Positions 10,476-21,329 of a stretch of 64,000 nucleotides of DNA are shown piece by piece (position 1 is the stretch's first letter; each line of letters starts with the position of its first letter). Source of the DNA: Chaetoderma sp. LZ-2023a (taxonomy: Eukaryota > Mollusca > Caudofoveata > Chaetodermatida > Chaetodermatidae); contig CM067373.1 in NCBI GenBank assembly GCA_034401795.1, forward strand, positions 90,044,996 through 90,108,995, written 5' to 3'. A program made the translations under genes and the position numbers. The notes below the pieces were generated by a model. That model had not been told where the DNA came from. It made no database searches and saw only the letters and a list, made by a program, of their open reading frames with translations.

Positions 10476-10479
10476 GGGC

Positions 10480-11020
10480 TGAAAAGGTTAAACAATATAT
10501 TAGTTAATTGAGCCAACAATTGGCCCCCTTTTATGTAAATGAATGTTGTAATAGTCCAGTGGTACCTGCGTTATGATTAAAAGAACGCTTGGGGGGTCAC
10601 ACATACATTTGATTTTGTCAATAGTGATAACTAAATCATGGTTCATTTAGATGCTATTGATCCGAAATTCTATGGACACATGGTCTATGGACGGGTACGG
10701 TATATGGGACAGTCATAATAATGAGTTTGTCACCTGTAATCATCGCTATTCTGAGTTTGAGATTACATAGTGTTAATAGCTATAAGGCAATATGAATTTT
10801 TAACAAGATTTGGTGAGCACACCAATATTGCTGTACTCAACGGTAAAGGTCAGTCAATCCCGCATCTTCTTGACAACCTTGGAGACCTACCTTAGGCTAT
10901 GCATGTTAACTATTGGTAGATTGAGATGTACCGGAATAGAGTACAGTTGGCAGGAGAAGCAACATGAACACTAAATGTTCAGATTTAAGTGTATGTCCAG
11001 TGAGTCCTTGACGTAGGTTT
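10480..11020. other. No recognised gene
   Basis: I see no long frame, repeat or RNA gene in this stretch. Confidence 0.4.
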
Positions 11021-11021
11021 T

Positions 11022-11243
11022 ATAAACCTTTAATTGTCAAGGCAGGCAAAATGGCTTCTGCAGTAGCCTAGTTGTGAAAGTGCAGGTCGAGGAGACTTTG
11101 AAATTTTAGCATCAGAATGACTGTGCTGATAACTAAGCCAGTCAATTCATCCGTACACTTTCAAAAGCAGCCTCTTGGCCTTCTAATGGACATTCAAAAA
11201 TTGTAATTTTCCTAAAAAATCTTGAGCATTAAATAATTAAAGT
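11022..11243. mobile_element. Hairpin MITE family A, diverged copy 7
   Basis: CTTTAATTGTCAAGGCAGGC at the left, GAATGACTGTGCTGATAAC at the centre and CTTGAGCATTAAATAATTAA at the right keep the family order, with many substitutions. Confidence 0.55.
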
Positions 11244-11555
11244 TACACAGCGGAATCTAGATCTTTTAAGGAAGTTCTAATATATACAATATATGTTCTC
11301 TCTAAAGGAAAACCTGTGGGCCTTATAAAGCTGTCCTTTATACACGTTTGTATGGGTGGTCAAATACACTGGTCCGTTGATTTTAGGATGCATTTGGAAG
11401 TGGCCGCAGGTGTGAGTGTAGCATTTGTCACAATTTGAGGTATCGTCATTTGTCTGGTAATAGGACCAGAATTCAAGGTCATACCACCATAAAACCGTAA
11501 CCTATTCGCCGACAAAGCCCTGAAAAAGTAAATTCTTTATGAAATAAAACGCATT

Positions 11556-11656
11556 CTGTTGAATATTTTGAAATTAATTTGACTGGAAGTCATTGCTGCC
11601 TATGACAGCAATGTCTTCCAGTCAAATTAATTTCAGAATATTCAGAAGTTTTCCTG
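11556..11656. mobile_element. Hairpin MITE family B, copy
   Basis: A near-perfect inverted repeat: TTGAATATTTTGAAATTAAT with TTGACTGGAAG..CATTGCTG pairs with CAGCAATG..CTTCCAGTCAA and TTAATTTCAGAATATTCA. The loop is only a few bases. No gene. Confidence 0.75.
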
Positions 11657-11689
11657 TATGGTTGCCTTGAAAATGAGATATAGGAAATC

Positions 11690-11888
11690 GGTGAAAGGGT
11701 TACGAAAATCTAAATTATTTCCTCAGTCATGTCAAGGAATGTCTAATTGCTAGCCTAGAGAAGAGTATTTTGGAAATTTTACCACTGGAATCACTGGCTC
11801 GGTCCAAATATACTCTTCTCTTGGTCTGCAATGAACATATCTCTAGACAACTGCAGTGGCTGGTTTTAACCGGCTTGACCATTTCAAT
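11690..11888. mobile_element. Hairpin MITE family A, copy 8
   Basis: GGTGAAAGGGTTACG at the left, then GCCTAGAGAAGAGTATTTTG and its inverted partner CAAATATACTCTTCTCTTGG. The central palindrome is partly deleted. Confidence 0.6.
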
Positions 11889-11949
11889 TTGGTGGAATTC
11901 AGATGCAAATCTTCCATTAACACTTTCAAAGACAAATTGCTGATAAAAT

Positions 11950-12080
11950 AAATTCTTTACGAGATATCAGCATATTCTGTTAAATATTTTGAGATTATCA
12001 TGACTGGATGTCATTGCTACATTAGGGTAGCAATGGCTTCCAGTCATGTTAATCTCAAAACATTCAACAGCTTTCCTGTA
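11950..12080. mobile_element. Hairpin MITE family B, copy
   Basis: TTAAATATTTTGAGATTATC and ATGACTGGATGTCATTGCTAC pair with GTAGCAATGG..CCAGTCAT and TTAATCTCAAAACATTCAA. A complete hairpin, about 230-400 bases downstream of the host gene's stop codon (minus strand). Confidence 0.75.
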
Positions 12081-12113
12081 TATATATGAGGTGTGTAATT
12101 CTGTTACAGGGAA

Positions 12114-12119
12114 TTTATT
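12114..12119 (-). promoter_or_regulatory. Possible poly(A) signal of the 4-TM gene
   Basis: AATAAA on the minus strand, 230 bases downstream of the stop codon at 12349. It is the first canonical hexamer after the stop that I noticed, but the motif is common in AT-rich sequence. Confidence 0.35.
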
Positions 12120-12348
12120 GGTGAAAGAGTAAATTAACACAGATCTGCCTGTGATTAGAAATAACTAGCTAAAAGATAAAATGATTATTACATCATTTGA
12201 TTGACACCTTGTTGATGAATAAATAGTTGTTACATAGCAAAAATTTTGGTAATGATACACATCTGAAAAAAAGATTTTAATAATCGGAGAGATTTGATAA
12301 AGCTCCTTACGGTCTTGCTATTCTAGGAGTATTGTAATCTAAATAAGA

Positions 12349-12491
12349 CTACTTTTTATCAAATATCAGTAATGCACCAACAACGACAAATACAACTCCG
12401 GAGATCGTCTCAAGCCAATATGACCAACCAAGATTGTCCGAGTTTCCAATCTTGGCACCAAAAATGATGATTCCAATCAGCACAAAGCCAC
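12349..12491 (-). CDS. PMP22/claudin-like four-TM protein, exon 3 (last coding exon)
   Basis: After an acceptor TTTTCAG (intron ends at 12492) the minus strand reads GFVLIGIIIFG, then LGWSYWL, then SGVVFVVVGALLIFDKK and TAG (12351-12349). This is the second half of TM3, a short extracellular loop with a GWSYWL motif, and TM4 with a lysine-containing cytoplasmic end: the usual C-terminal half of PMP22/claudin proteins. The exon starts in phase 1, matching the G left by exon 2, and together they give Gly-Gly inside TM3. Exons 1 to 3 sum to 480 nt, 159 residues plus stop, against about 160 for vertebrate PMP22. The link to exon 2 crosses 43.8 kb and is inferred from phase and domain continuity. 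Confidence 0.85.
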
Positions 12492-12499
12492 CTGAAAAT

Positions 12500-13320
12500 T
12501 AAGCAAAACAAACTTAATGCTTTTACATTTAACTGTCTGACTGTTGCAAAATAATTGAACAACTGAACGTTTTTATCCACTCTCCCTCCGATATAGCGAT
12601 CAGCATATCCGTCCATCTGTGTGCCCATCCATCTGACCTCTAGTCGGTCTGTCCACTTCGCGTCAACGCAACTCCTACAGTTTAGTTACAATTTATTTGA
12701 AACTTGGTAATGCTAATCATTATTTGCTGTCCGGATGCCCGTATGTCAGCCCCTCTGGCCTCAATGTTTGTCTGCCTGTCCATCGCTGCCAATCATCCAT
12801 TGTCAACACAACTCCTGCAGTTTAGTTGTGACTCTTTTGAAATTTAGTACGTCTTAGCATTAGCACCTGAAGATGTGCATGTGCTTTTACAGTGGCCAGA
12901 AAATTATTCATTACAGAGTTTTCCCCCACTTTAAATATCTTGAAACCGATGCATAACTCCAGAATGCCTGCATGGATCCATACAAAGCTTCTTTATCATC
13001 TGATTATTTTTGTTACTACTGGTAGGGTGATATGGCAATCAGCATCTCTGTCAGTCCATCTGCCTGCTCATCTATCTGTTTGTTTGTTAATCCATTTTTA
13101 CTACAATAGTCTTTTTACATTTAACGTTAGGCCAACTCTTGATATGTGTTCATCTGAAATCTTTGGCTCCCCTTGTTGTGACATTTCTAAGATGACCTGC
13201 CTGGCCTCGCCTTGGATGAAGAGAACTTGTGAGCTCATGTGTAGTCTGGTATTAGGACTTAAATCATGCAACATTTGTGGGCATTTAAAATGATGAACCG
13301 TTTCCGAGACGTTCTATATA
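12500..13320. other. Intron 2 (its 3' end on the minus strand); diverged internal repeats
   Basis: CAACTCCTGCAGTTTAGTT-type segments occur near 12667 and 12807, about 140 bases apart, each followed by TTTGAAA-TT-GTA. This suggests a decayed tandem or dispersed repeat. Frames at 12892-13293 have no recognisable motif. Confidence 0.4.
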
Positions 13321-13344
13321 GTTTTCTGTTACATTGTGATTTTT

Positions 13345-13560
13345 GTAGTAGTACCAGCTCCTAATTGAATTGTTTCGTAGTAGTACCATCCCGTACATGA
13401 ATTCTGCTATAGGAGTAGCACCTCATAATTGAATCGTTTCGTAGTAATCCAACCTTTACTTGAATCTTGCTATAGTAGTAGTGCCATGCCATACTTGAAC
13501 TTTGTCATGGTAACACCAAGTCATAATGCAATCTCTTTAGTAGTAGTAGTATTCACAGTG
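13345..13560. repeat. Diverged short tandem repeat
   Basis: Units of about 50-60 bases with GTAGTAGTACC, TTGAATTGTTTCGTAGTA and TTGCTATAGTAGTAGTGCC recur four times with drift, just upstream of the Gypsy gag. It could be the remnant of that element's 5' region. Confidence 0.4.
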
Positions 13561-13734
13561 TTCTGTGTATGTCTGTTGTAATATGGCAAAGTTTGTTTCA
13601 GCTGTATGTGTAATGAATCTGGTTGTCTATTTACCATGGTGAAAGAATTGTATGAATGCATTAATGTCCCATTTTTCGTTCATCTCACTTAGTATTTCAC
13701 TTAGTATTATGTGTATTTTGTTGTGTGACAAACA

Positions 13735-14335
13735 TGGCTGAGAATGATGCGAGAATTGATTCCTTAATGAGAGAGTTGGAAGGATTAAAGCTTAAAGTGA
13801 ATGGTCAGAGTAAGAGAATAAGCCTCTGGTTGTTGTCAGGTTAGCGACTCGAGAAGTTTCATGATAAGCCAGTGAAACCCTTGGATAGTATGATCCGTGA
13901 ATGGGTTGCTGATGTCAAGAGGCATGCAGCATTATGAGAGCTTACAGATGAAGAATATGAAGCCATCATACGAGATCATTTGGCAGGTAAGACCATGTTG
14001 GAAATTCAAGCCTGTGGTGATGAACTTATGGATGATCAAGACAAAAGTTTGAAAATACTTCTGCGTGTATTTGGTGATGGTGAAGAACTACCAGTGCTGC
14101 AGCAACGTTTTTACTCATACACGCAAGGTGTAGAAGACGTAGATTGCTCATTGAATCTTGTTGGTTTGTATGATCGAATCATTGAGTTAGACGCGTCGTT
14201 CAAACTGTGCTGTGAGTCCGCTTTGAAAGGTCGGTTCGCACAATGTGTATCTCATGAAGGAGTATGTAGGGAACTACGTCGCCTTAATATAGAAGTCACT
14301 GATCTAAAGTTTCTAGAATTGTGAGACCATGCTGT
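13735..14335 (+). pseudogene. Gypsy element 2: gag remnant
   Basis: A frame starting MAENDARIDSLMRELEGLK (coiled-coil-like) at 13735 is broken by stops near 13842 and 13936. It then continues as a clean 114-codon stretch (13980-14324) reading LLRVFGDGEELPVLQQRFYS and CRELRRLNIE. This is the capsid-type gag domain seen in some Ty3/Gypsy elements of aquatic animals, related to Arc/PNMA-type gags. No zinc knuckle is left. Confidence 0.7.
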
Positions 14336-14343
14336 GAGTTGGT

Positions 14344-14814
14344 TTGCGAACCCACTTAATAGATCGACCGTTAGGACAGCCACTGCTAATGATACTACAA
14401 TTTTCTACAATTGTAGAGGCATTCTTCATGGAATACTTGTCAGGTAACAATGATTTAGTTAATGTGAATGATTATATACAGATCTACGGAGCCAATGGCC
14501 TGGATATTCTGTGTTTGGGCTATGCTGAATTCGACCTGATTGTTAATGGAAGAAAGTTGAACAAAATGGGGTTTATGATTGTGAAAGATCGTGTTAATAA
14601 GGAAATGCACACTAGAAAGCAAGACGTTCCGTGTGTAATCGGATCAGATATATTTAGAGATATTAAGAAGTTAAATGTGAGTTATACATTTGATACTCAA
14701 TGGAGTCAAATTTTAGCTATGTATAGGGAAGTTATAACCGGCACAACTCAGAGCTCGGAGCAGTGTTACAGACTTTGTGTTCTGGTAGCTACTAATAAGC
14801 CATTACTTTACTGA
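14344..14814 (+). pseudogene. Gypsy element 2: aspartic protease remnant
   Basis: Contains ANGLDILCLGYAEFDLIV and, 40 residues later, VPCVIGSDIF. These correspond to the flap and C-terminal (LLG-type) regions of a retropepsin. The catalytic DTG block is not seen in frame upstream, so it is deleted or destroyed. Confidence 0.65.
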
Positions 14815-15024
14815 TTCCAGCGTGGTCGTTGCTCACTGTAGAATGGTGTATGCAGCCGTCAGCTACAAGGTATGCAGCCGTGGTCTAGGAAAATAATATT
14901 CTATTACCAAATGGACTTTGTTTAGGACCAACCTGTGTAACAGTTGATAGCAGTGGTAATATTCCTGTGCAAGTTGGTAATTTATGTATATCTACAGCCT
15001 AAACTTCCCATTGGACTTTTAACA

Positions 15025-15840
15025 GCAGCTACACCTGAATCCAATGTTAGTGTTGTTAAAGTGGGTTCTTGCGAGATTGAAGTTAGTAAAAATATAAAGC
15101 CCATTCAGACACAGTGTGTTGAAAATTTACTTTCCAAAATGCATGTTAAAGATTCAATTGGAGATGTTAATCGGACCAAATTGCAAGCAATTATTGATAA
15201 GTACAAGCATGTTTTCAGTACATCTGAAGATGATATTGGTTCTTGTGATTTACTAGAACATGAAATCAACACAACAGACAATGTACCTGTACAAGAAGAT
15301 AACTATTTCTGTAGTTTGGATCTGGCTCATGGATTTAACCAGATTCCTGTTAGCAAGGAGGATGTTGAGAAGACAGCATTTTATGTGGGAAGTGGTGGCC
15401 TTTTTTAATATCGTCACATGCCACTTGGTATAACCGGAGCTCCGGGTACATTCATTCCTCTGATGGACACGCTTTTTGGTGACCAGAATTTTCAGATGAT
15501 ACTGATCTACCTGGATGATATTCTTGTATTTGGTTTGACTGCAGAAGAAGCCCTTTAACGCTTTGAGATGGTTTTAACTAGACTCTTGAATGCTAATTTG
15601 AAAGTAAAGCCTGAAAAGTGCCAATTGCTCAAAGTAAAGTTTTGCTATCTTGGACATATTGTCTCTAGTGAAGGAATAACACCTGACCCAGACAAGATAG
15701 TAGCCGTTAAAGAACCCCTAACCCTAACCCATACCAAAAACAGAAACTGAACTAAGGGGTTTCATCGGTTTGGCTGGTTATTATAGACGATTTGTATCAG
15801 GTTTTTTCAAGATTTCTGCACCACTGCATGCCTTGTTGAA
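15025..15840 (+). pseudogene. Gypsy element 2: reverse transcriptase, internally deleted
   Basis: A pre-RT segment (LLSKMHVKDSIGD.., KYKHVFSTSEDDIG) is joined directly to YFCSLDLAHGFNQIPV (motif A region) at about 15305. The motif 1-2 region (fingers) is therefore missing. Then come HMPLGITGAPGTF (15418), MILIYLDDILVF with an intact catalytic YLDD (15497-15532), KCQLLK, YLGHIVSSEGI and GFIGLAGYYRRFV (15760-15797). Stops lie at 15406 and 15556. A telomere-like insert at 15715-15730 replaces the expected residues after VKE. RNase H is absent downstream. Confidence 0.85.
15715..15730 (+). repeat. Telomere-like CCCTAA tract inside pol
   Basis: CCCCTAACCCTAACCC, about 2.6 copies of the metazoan telomere repeat in C-strand sense. 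It lies where Gypsy RTs normally run from VKEW into TELRGF. A small filler follows before TELRGF-like sequence resumes at about 15745. Confidence 0.6.
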
Positions 15841-15864
15841 CGGTCTAAAGAAAGGAAAGCATTG

Positions 15865-16343
15865 TAAAAGACGTCCGCTTGTTTACCCAAGCTTTTCCAA
15901 CACCAGATCAAACTTCCAGAACTGATGCACAAGTTTTAGTGAAAGAGTGGTTTGGTAAATATGGTGTTCCCAGAATATTGCATAGTGTTCAAGGCCTAAA
16001 TTTTAAAGGTAATGTCAAATCGCTGTGCAAGATCTATGGTGTAACTACACATAGTACTGTACCTTACCATCCACAGGGTAACTCTAATTGTGAACGTTTT
16101 AATAGAACTCGTTACAATCTTCTCAAATCACTCCAACAGGTAAAGAAATGTAAATGGTATGAAATGTTACCAGAATTAGTGTATGCATACACTTTTAAGC
16201 ATCATGCTAGCACAGGTTACTTACCATATTATGTGTTCTTTGTTAGGGAACCAAGACTACCAGTAAATACTATTCTTGGAATTCAAGAGGAGGATCTCCA
16301 TGGTGAGTGGATGTCGGAACATCACAAACGTCTCATGCATTAG
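15865..16343 (+). pseudogene. Gypsy element 2: integrase core, catalytic Asp lost
   Basis: FTQAFPTPDQTSRTDAQVLV opens the core downstream of the first catalytic Asp. KYGVPRILHSVQG holds Val (codon 15987-15989) where integrases have the second catalytic Asp (HSDQG). The third motif, YHPQGNSNCERFNRT, is intact. The N-terminal HHCC domain, RNase H and the first Asp are gone: a deletion joins the RT connection region straight to the integrase core at about 15865. Confidence 0.85.
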
Positions 16344-16429
16344 TGCTACCTAATGAGCGAACTGAACAAGCATCATTGAAACAACAGGTGCATGTGAACA
16401 AAGTAGCAAGTGATAAAACTTTGGTTGTA

Positions 16430-17058
16430 GGTGCGAGTGTTTATTGAAATCATTTTAAATGTCATAATAAACTCCCAAGACGTTTGGAACCCATTACCAT
16501 ATAAATTTATTGAAAAGTGTGAGTACAATATGTATGTGATTCAGCCATTGGAAGGCAATGGTGAAAGTGTGCACGTACATTGGTCAGAACTGCTGGATTC
16601 CAGACTCCTGGTAGATGACATTCATTAGCCTGGTACTATCCTTAATGATAATAGTTCATCAAAAGACCATGGCTATTCTGATGATGATGACGATGATGAT
16701 GATTATCAGATCAAATTGCCACCACCATTCAGTAGAGGGCATACCGAATTAGAGCCACAGCTAGATATTATATCTGAGAATGTTAAAGACAACAAGATCG
16801 AGCATGGTGCTCTTCCAGAGGAGCTTCCACCCGCGGTTTCAGCTGATCAGTCTCTGGAACATGGAATGCCTGATGATTTGGCTGAGAATGCTGACCGCCA
16901 TGATGAAAACGTGGATGTCCAAGTTGGAGATGCGGAGTCAGAAAGTTTGGGATGTACTTGAGACAAAGTGGGAGAACCCGACCTTTGTCCTGAGGAAACA
17001 TCGACTCTGAGGCGATCTACCCGATCCACTGCAGCTCAATTTGCGTTTGTATTTTGAT
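16430..17058 (+). pseudogene. Gypsy element 2: integrase C-terminus and acidic tail
   Basis: Frame-shifted remnants: KCEYNMYVIQPLEGNGESVH and VHWSELLD (about 16513-16600, the GPY-like region), an Asp/Glu-rich stretch encoded by a (GAT)n-like run at 16677-16706, then ENADRHDENVDVQVGDAE and a terminal LRRSTRSTAAQF before TGA near 17056. The TLRRSTR ending is typical of Gypsy polyproteins. No LTR was recognised. Confidence 0.6.
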
Positions 17059-17079
17059 CATTTCTAAGGTGTAATAGAA

Positions 17080-18300
17080 AGTTATTATCATGTCTGAACA
17101 TGCTAAGTCGCCTGAAGCCACGCCGGGATCAAGTTATCAGGTGATTTCTATTACATTTTTGTCCAATTTTCGTCATTATTTCACGTTGATATGTGTTTCC
17201 GTGATGCGAATTAGACGTGATAGGCTCCTAGAAAACTGGTACATTTTTATTTTGTCGCCATGAAATACTAATCTCTCTTTGTTTTTGTGTCCACAGGTTC
17301 ATGCCATGGATATTGGTCACTTGTGAGAGTTTTCTCTCCAACATTGTTCCCTTTTTATGATAGGAAAAAAGTCTATGCCCAGGATGATTGAGAGCTCTCG
17401 TAAGAACGAGCTCTTCATTCTGCCCCATGGTCCCAATAGTATTATGGTGGCGAGGCATGGTGGTGATGTTGGATTACTCAAGATCGTTGGATATGTGGTA
17501 GTATGCCTATGCTAAAGATGCAGGTATTCTAGAGTTATGAAGAATGGCACACTAAAATATTTGAAAATATTAACAAATTTATGCTGCCAATTTTTTCACT
17601 GTTTCTCTGATGGTCTGCATAGGTTATTGCTATATTCATCACTTTATTATGCTCTTGGATGTTGAATATAATTCGTCCTTACACCTGGATGCTGTTTTTT
17701 GTCAGATGTTTTTGGGAGATATGACGTCATAATCAGCCCTTATTATTATTATTAACACAATCCCAGGCTGATTTATCTTGCTTATCAACTGTCCTTTATG
17801 GTCTGTTAGTTGTTGCTCCCTTTTTATTTGGGTTTACGTTTATTAACTTATTATCTAAAAAAACTCATGGTCTTCTTCATCTTGTGGCCTTTCAGAAATC
17901 AAGTTGTGTGTCCTGTGGACGCTTCCTAAATCCCAAGTTCACCCCCCCCCCCCCCCTGTCTGTACAAAATATAGCATGTGTAGTCCACTGCTTAAATGTG
18001 ATGTTTGCAAACAGTGAGGGGGGGGGGATATTTTCTGAATTTCTACTTCTACAGGCAAAAGATAAGTAGAGCGAGGAGGAGAAGTGGCTGAAAAAGGACC
18101 GTGATAGTGTACGTGGTAAGGGTAAGAGGAAGGCCTCTATGTCCACGCACTTGGAGGCCTTCCGGCTTGAGATGATGGGGAGATGAAGAAGACAATCACG
18201 TACCTGGTACCAGAGTTTCTTCACTGCATGTTTATTGGTCCAGGTAATTCATTGTCTTCTCCATCTGCCCCCGAACAGATAGTCCCTGCCTGAATCTAGT
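17080..18300 (+). mobile_element. DIRS-type element, probable 5'/gag region
   Basis: A possible start, MSEHAKSPEATPG, at 17091 and a SCVSCGRFLNPK segment at 17904-17940 resemble the CxxC-containing N-terminus of DIRS gag proteins. They are interrupted by C and G homopolymers at 17941-17956 and 18019-18027. The extent is uncertain because the region is heavily decayed; the call depends on the RT and recombinase downstream. Confidence 0.4.
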
Positions 18301-19690
18301 TTTCCTATGGGTTTACCAGTTTTCCCTAAAGATTCAGAGGTGACTCCAGTAGAACCCGGCTTGAGGCTTGCCTCACCGGTTAATTCAGGGCAGCCCTAAA
18401 TGATCCCGGTGGGAGACTTTCCTCGTTGGTTGATCTTGGGGCAGGAGTGATGGACCCAGGTTCCAGCTTTAGGGGTTCCCTGGAGCGTCCGCATTCCCGT
18501 AACCTCTTACCATACCTTTCCTGGCCAGTTTGGGTTAGCGCTCTTTGCTAACCCGGAGTCTAACCTTTCTGGCCATGAGGATGAAGACTATCTGCTGGCG
18601 TCACCCCATGACACCATGGCCATGGAATTGTACGAACACGCACCCCTTCCAGGGAGCATGGGAATTTTTCCATAGGTCTACTCCTCCAGGAGTAGCATTC
18701 ACGGTGCAGAGGGTTGCACGGGTTGGAGCTGATGCCAGCCTGTATCGAATATCATGGCTTGCCGATGGTATGGCGATGGCCGGCCCAGGCCATGGCATGG
18801 TACATTACATACCACACAATGCCATGGCTCAGGCTCCTGGTCTAGCTATGGCACAAACCATGCCTGCTCTCTCGGGGCTCACATGTTTTCACCGGCTTGC
18901 CAGGAGTATCCACGGCTCCAGTCACGTTTACACCTGCGAATGCTATTGAGGATGATGAAGGCCCACGCCTAGTCGAGCACTCGCAGATGGCCATGGAGGA
19001 GGACTGGTTGGACGCTTGCCAATGGCTGGTACACGTCAGACCCAGAGCTCAACGTGGAACCATCAGCTTCCAAGTGGGACCAGCATCCGTGGTTGGTGGC
19101 GAAGCCAGCGATGTCCACCATGCCATCTCTGCCGCTAGTAGAACATACGTGGATATGTTCACAGTGGCAGAGGTGTCCATTAAGCCTAATGAATGTCTCA
19201 TGAAGGCCCCTCGCGAGGTGGAAAGGCGATGCCACATCGTAGCAGGTCAATACCAGCAGTACAGTGGTGCCTAAGCTGAGCGCGGTCATCTGTGCTGCAC
19301 TAGGCGAAGACACGTGATCAGGCTCCTGATCTGACATGGGAGTACTGTGCATGAGTGCACTGCAGAGGAGAGCGCGAGAGCATCCAAAGGGGTGCTCTCC
19401 CACATTTCTCAGCTGTTGCAAGGGGTAGTGATGGCATCTGCATCATCCCAAGCAAGCCCCCATCTCAGCCTCCTCCAGCACAGCCAGTCAGGCAGCCGTC
19501 CATGCACCACATGGACCGTGGCGCATGAGGATCTGATTGCAGTGCCTGTGGGGATGGTTTCCACGAGGACCACCCCAGTGCTACTAGAGCCAGAGGCAGT
19601 GCCACTCTTGCATTGCTCATGTCCACCTCTCACCCTAGGTGGACCCGTGGGGGTGGGGAGAGAGGGGGTCGTTTGACCCTTCACAAGCAA
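18300..19690 (+). pseudogene. DIRS-type element: gag-like region
   Basis: The sequence is GC-richer than its surroundings and contains several overlapping frames broken by stops (for example PNECLMKAPREVERRCHI near 19180-19230). No motif proves a gag. Position directly upstream of the DIRS RT and the shared base composition suggest it. Confidence 0.4.
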
Positions 19691-19699
19691 GAGTGGGAG

Positions 19700-20612
19700 C
19701 GGTTGACTCAGGACCGCTTATACCACCCTGACTGGATAATAGGACCGCCATCTCATGTCTCTGGTCCCGATCTGGACTCAAATTCCAAGAGATCTAGAAT
19801 GGTTGTGTATCGAAGAAGAAGGAAATTCCCTCATATAAAAAGGAGCAATTCAACCGGCACAAAATTGTCCGGGCTTCTATCCAACTGTGTTTCTAGTAAA
19901 AAAAAGCAATGGAGGGAGGAGACCAATTATCAACCTCAAGCCATTGAACAAGTTCATAAACACATTGAGTTTCAAGATAGAAACAATCAAAACGGTGTTG
20001 GAGATGAATAATACATATTTCCAGATTCCAATTGCGAAAAGTTTTCGTCGGTACCTGAGATTCGCATTTCAGAGAATTCAAAGCTCTTCCTTTTGGAATC
20101 TCCGCTGCTCATCTGGTCTTCACCCAGGGTGGTCCTTGCTATCACAGCATACCTCCGCAGGAGAAGCATAGCAGTACACACGTACATAGACAACTGAAAC
20201 TTAAAAGCACACACTCAAGAAAGTCTATCAGCAAATCTGATGCTAAAACTATCACAGACTTAGGCTGGATAGTTAACTTGCAGAAATCATAGTTCCATCC
20301 CGAAAGTTTGTTTACCTGGGATTTTCGTCGGTACCTGAGATTTACGTTTCAGCGAATTCAAAGTTCTTCCTTTTGGAATCTCCTGGGCTCATCGGGTCTT
20401 CACCAGGGTGGTTTTTGCTATCACAGCATACCTCCACAGGAGAAGCATAGCAGTCCACAAGTACATAGACGACTAACTCTTAAAAGCACACAATTTAAGT
20501 AAGTCTATCAGCAAATCTGAAGATAGTTTTGAATACTCTCACAGACTTAGGCTGGATAGGCAACTTTCAGAAATCAGAGCTGACTCCATCCCAGAGGTTT
20601 GTTTACCAGGGA
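19700..20612 (+). pseudogene. DIRS-type reverse transcriptase with duplicated core
   Basis: VKKSNGGRRPIINLKPLN with KFINTLSFKIETI (19893-19990) is the DIRS RT fingers motif. NTYFQIPIAKSFRRYLRFAF follows (20008-20067). The next 280 bases, from motif A/B through the catalytic box, occur twice (20042-20321 and 20322-20612). In the first copy the catalytic box reads YIDN, in the second YIDD. Multiple stops follow each box. DIRS elements use this RT together with a tyrosine recombinase instead of an integrase. Confidence 0.8.
20042..20612 (+). repeat. Tandem duplication of about 280 bp within the DIRS RT
   Basis: Both units start TTTTCGTCGGTACCTGAGAT and end at GTTTGTTTACC(T/A)GGGA. The units differ at many positions and by small indels, so the duplication is not recent. 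Confidence 0.85.
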
Positions 20613-20929
20613 ATGTTCTTTGATCTATAGATAGGATATGTTTATCCTAGTCAGGAGAGAGAGTAGAAATACCTCATCTCAGTGATACAGTCAGTGTGCA
20701 ACAGTCGTCAAGCTCTAGCATGGGTTTACATGAGAATGCTGGGGTTGATGGTTTCTCTGGAATCAGTCATTCCACAGGCGGCTTTACGCAGGCGACCTCT
20801 CCAGTTATTTTTATGACTCAGTGGGCCAAGATTACAGGATCACTGGACTCAAATGTGTCTGTTGGAACATCTTACTCACCACCTCCAATGGAGGATGAAG
20901 AGGGAGAACCGCCTGAGTGGGGGTGATAC

Positions 20930-21300
20930 CCACCCATCCCCACCCTCAAATGACGATGTATACGGATGCATCAATGGAGGGATGGGGAGCTTGCTTGAAG
21001 AAGCCACAGTATCAGGGCTTTAGAATTTGGATCAGTCATATGAACATATCAACTTACTGGAATTCCGGGCAGTAATTCTGGGCCTTTTGGTGGAGAAGGT
21101 TGAGGGCAAGATAATTCTAGTTCGATCAAATAATTCAACAGTACTGACTTACATAAACCACCAGGGCAGAATAAAGTCGCCCACTCTCTGTATGATGGCA
21201 TGGACATTGCTTTGCTGGTGCCTAGATCACATGATCACCTTGAAAGCAGTTCATATTCCGGGAAGGCTAAATCTGCTAGCAGACTCAGTGAGCCGAAGGA
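20930..21300 (+). pseudogene. DIRS-type RNase H domain
   Basis: MTMYTDASMEGWGACLK-like sequence (about 20950-21000, frame broken by TAG at about 21023), then HINLLEFRAVILGLL (21042-21090), LVRSNNSTVLTYINHQGR (21117-21170) and AVHIPGRLNLLADSVSR (21246-21297). These are the DIRS/Ngaro RNase H blocks in the right order. NNST stands where (S/T)DN(T/S)T is usual, so a catalytic Asp appears lost. Confidence 0.8.
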
Positions 21301-21329
21301 TGTGTGTTTTGCCTACAGAATGACAACTA

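Noticed and set aside
15715-15730. A chromosome end or fusion point
   Set aside because: Only about 2.6 telomere units inside a Gypsy gene, with ordinary interspersed DNA on both sides.
18545-19421. Host gene in the GC-richer stretch
   Set aside because: Frames on both strands are broken, there are no splice-supported exons, and it lies directly before a DIRS RT. I treat it as that element's decayed gag region.
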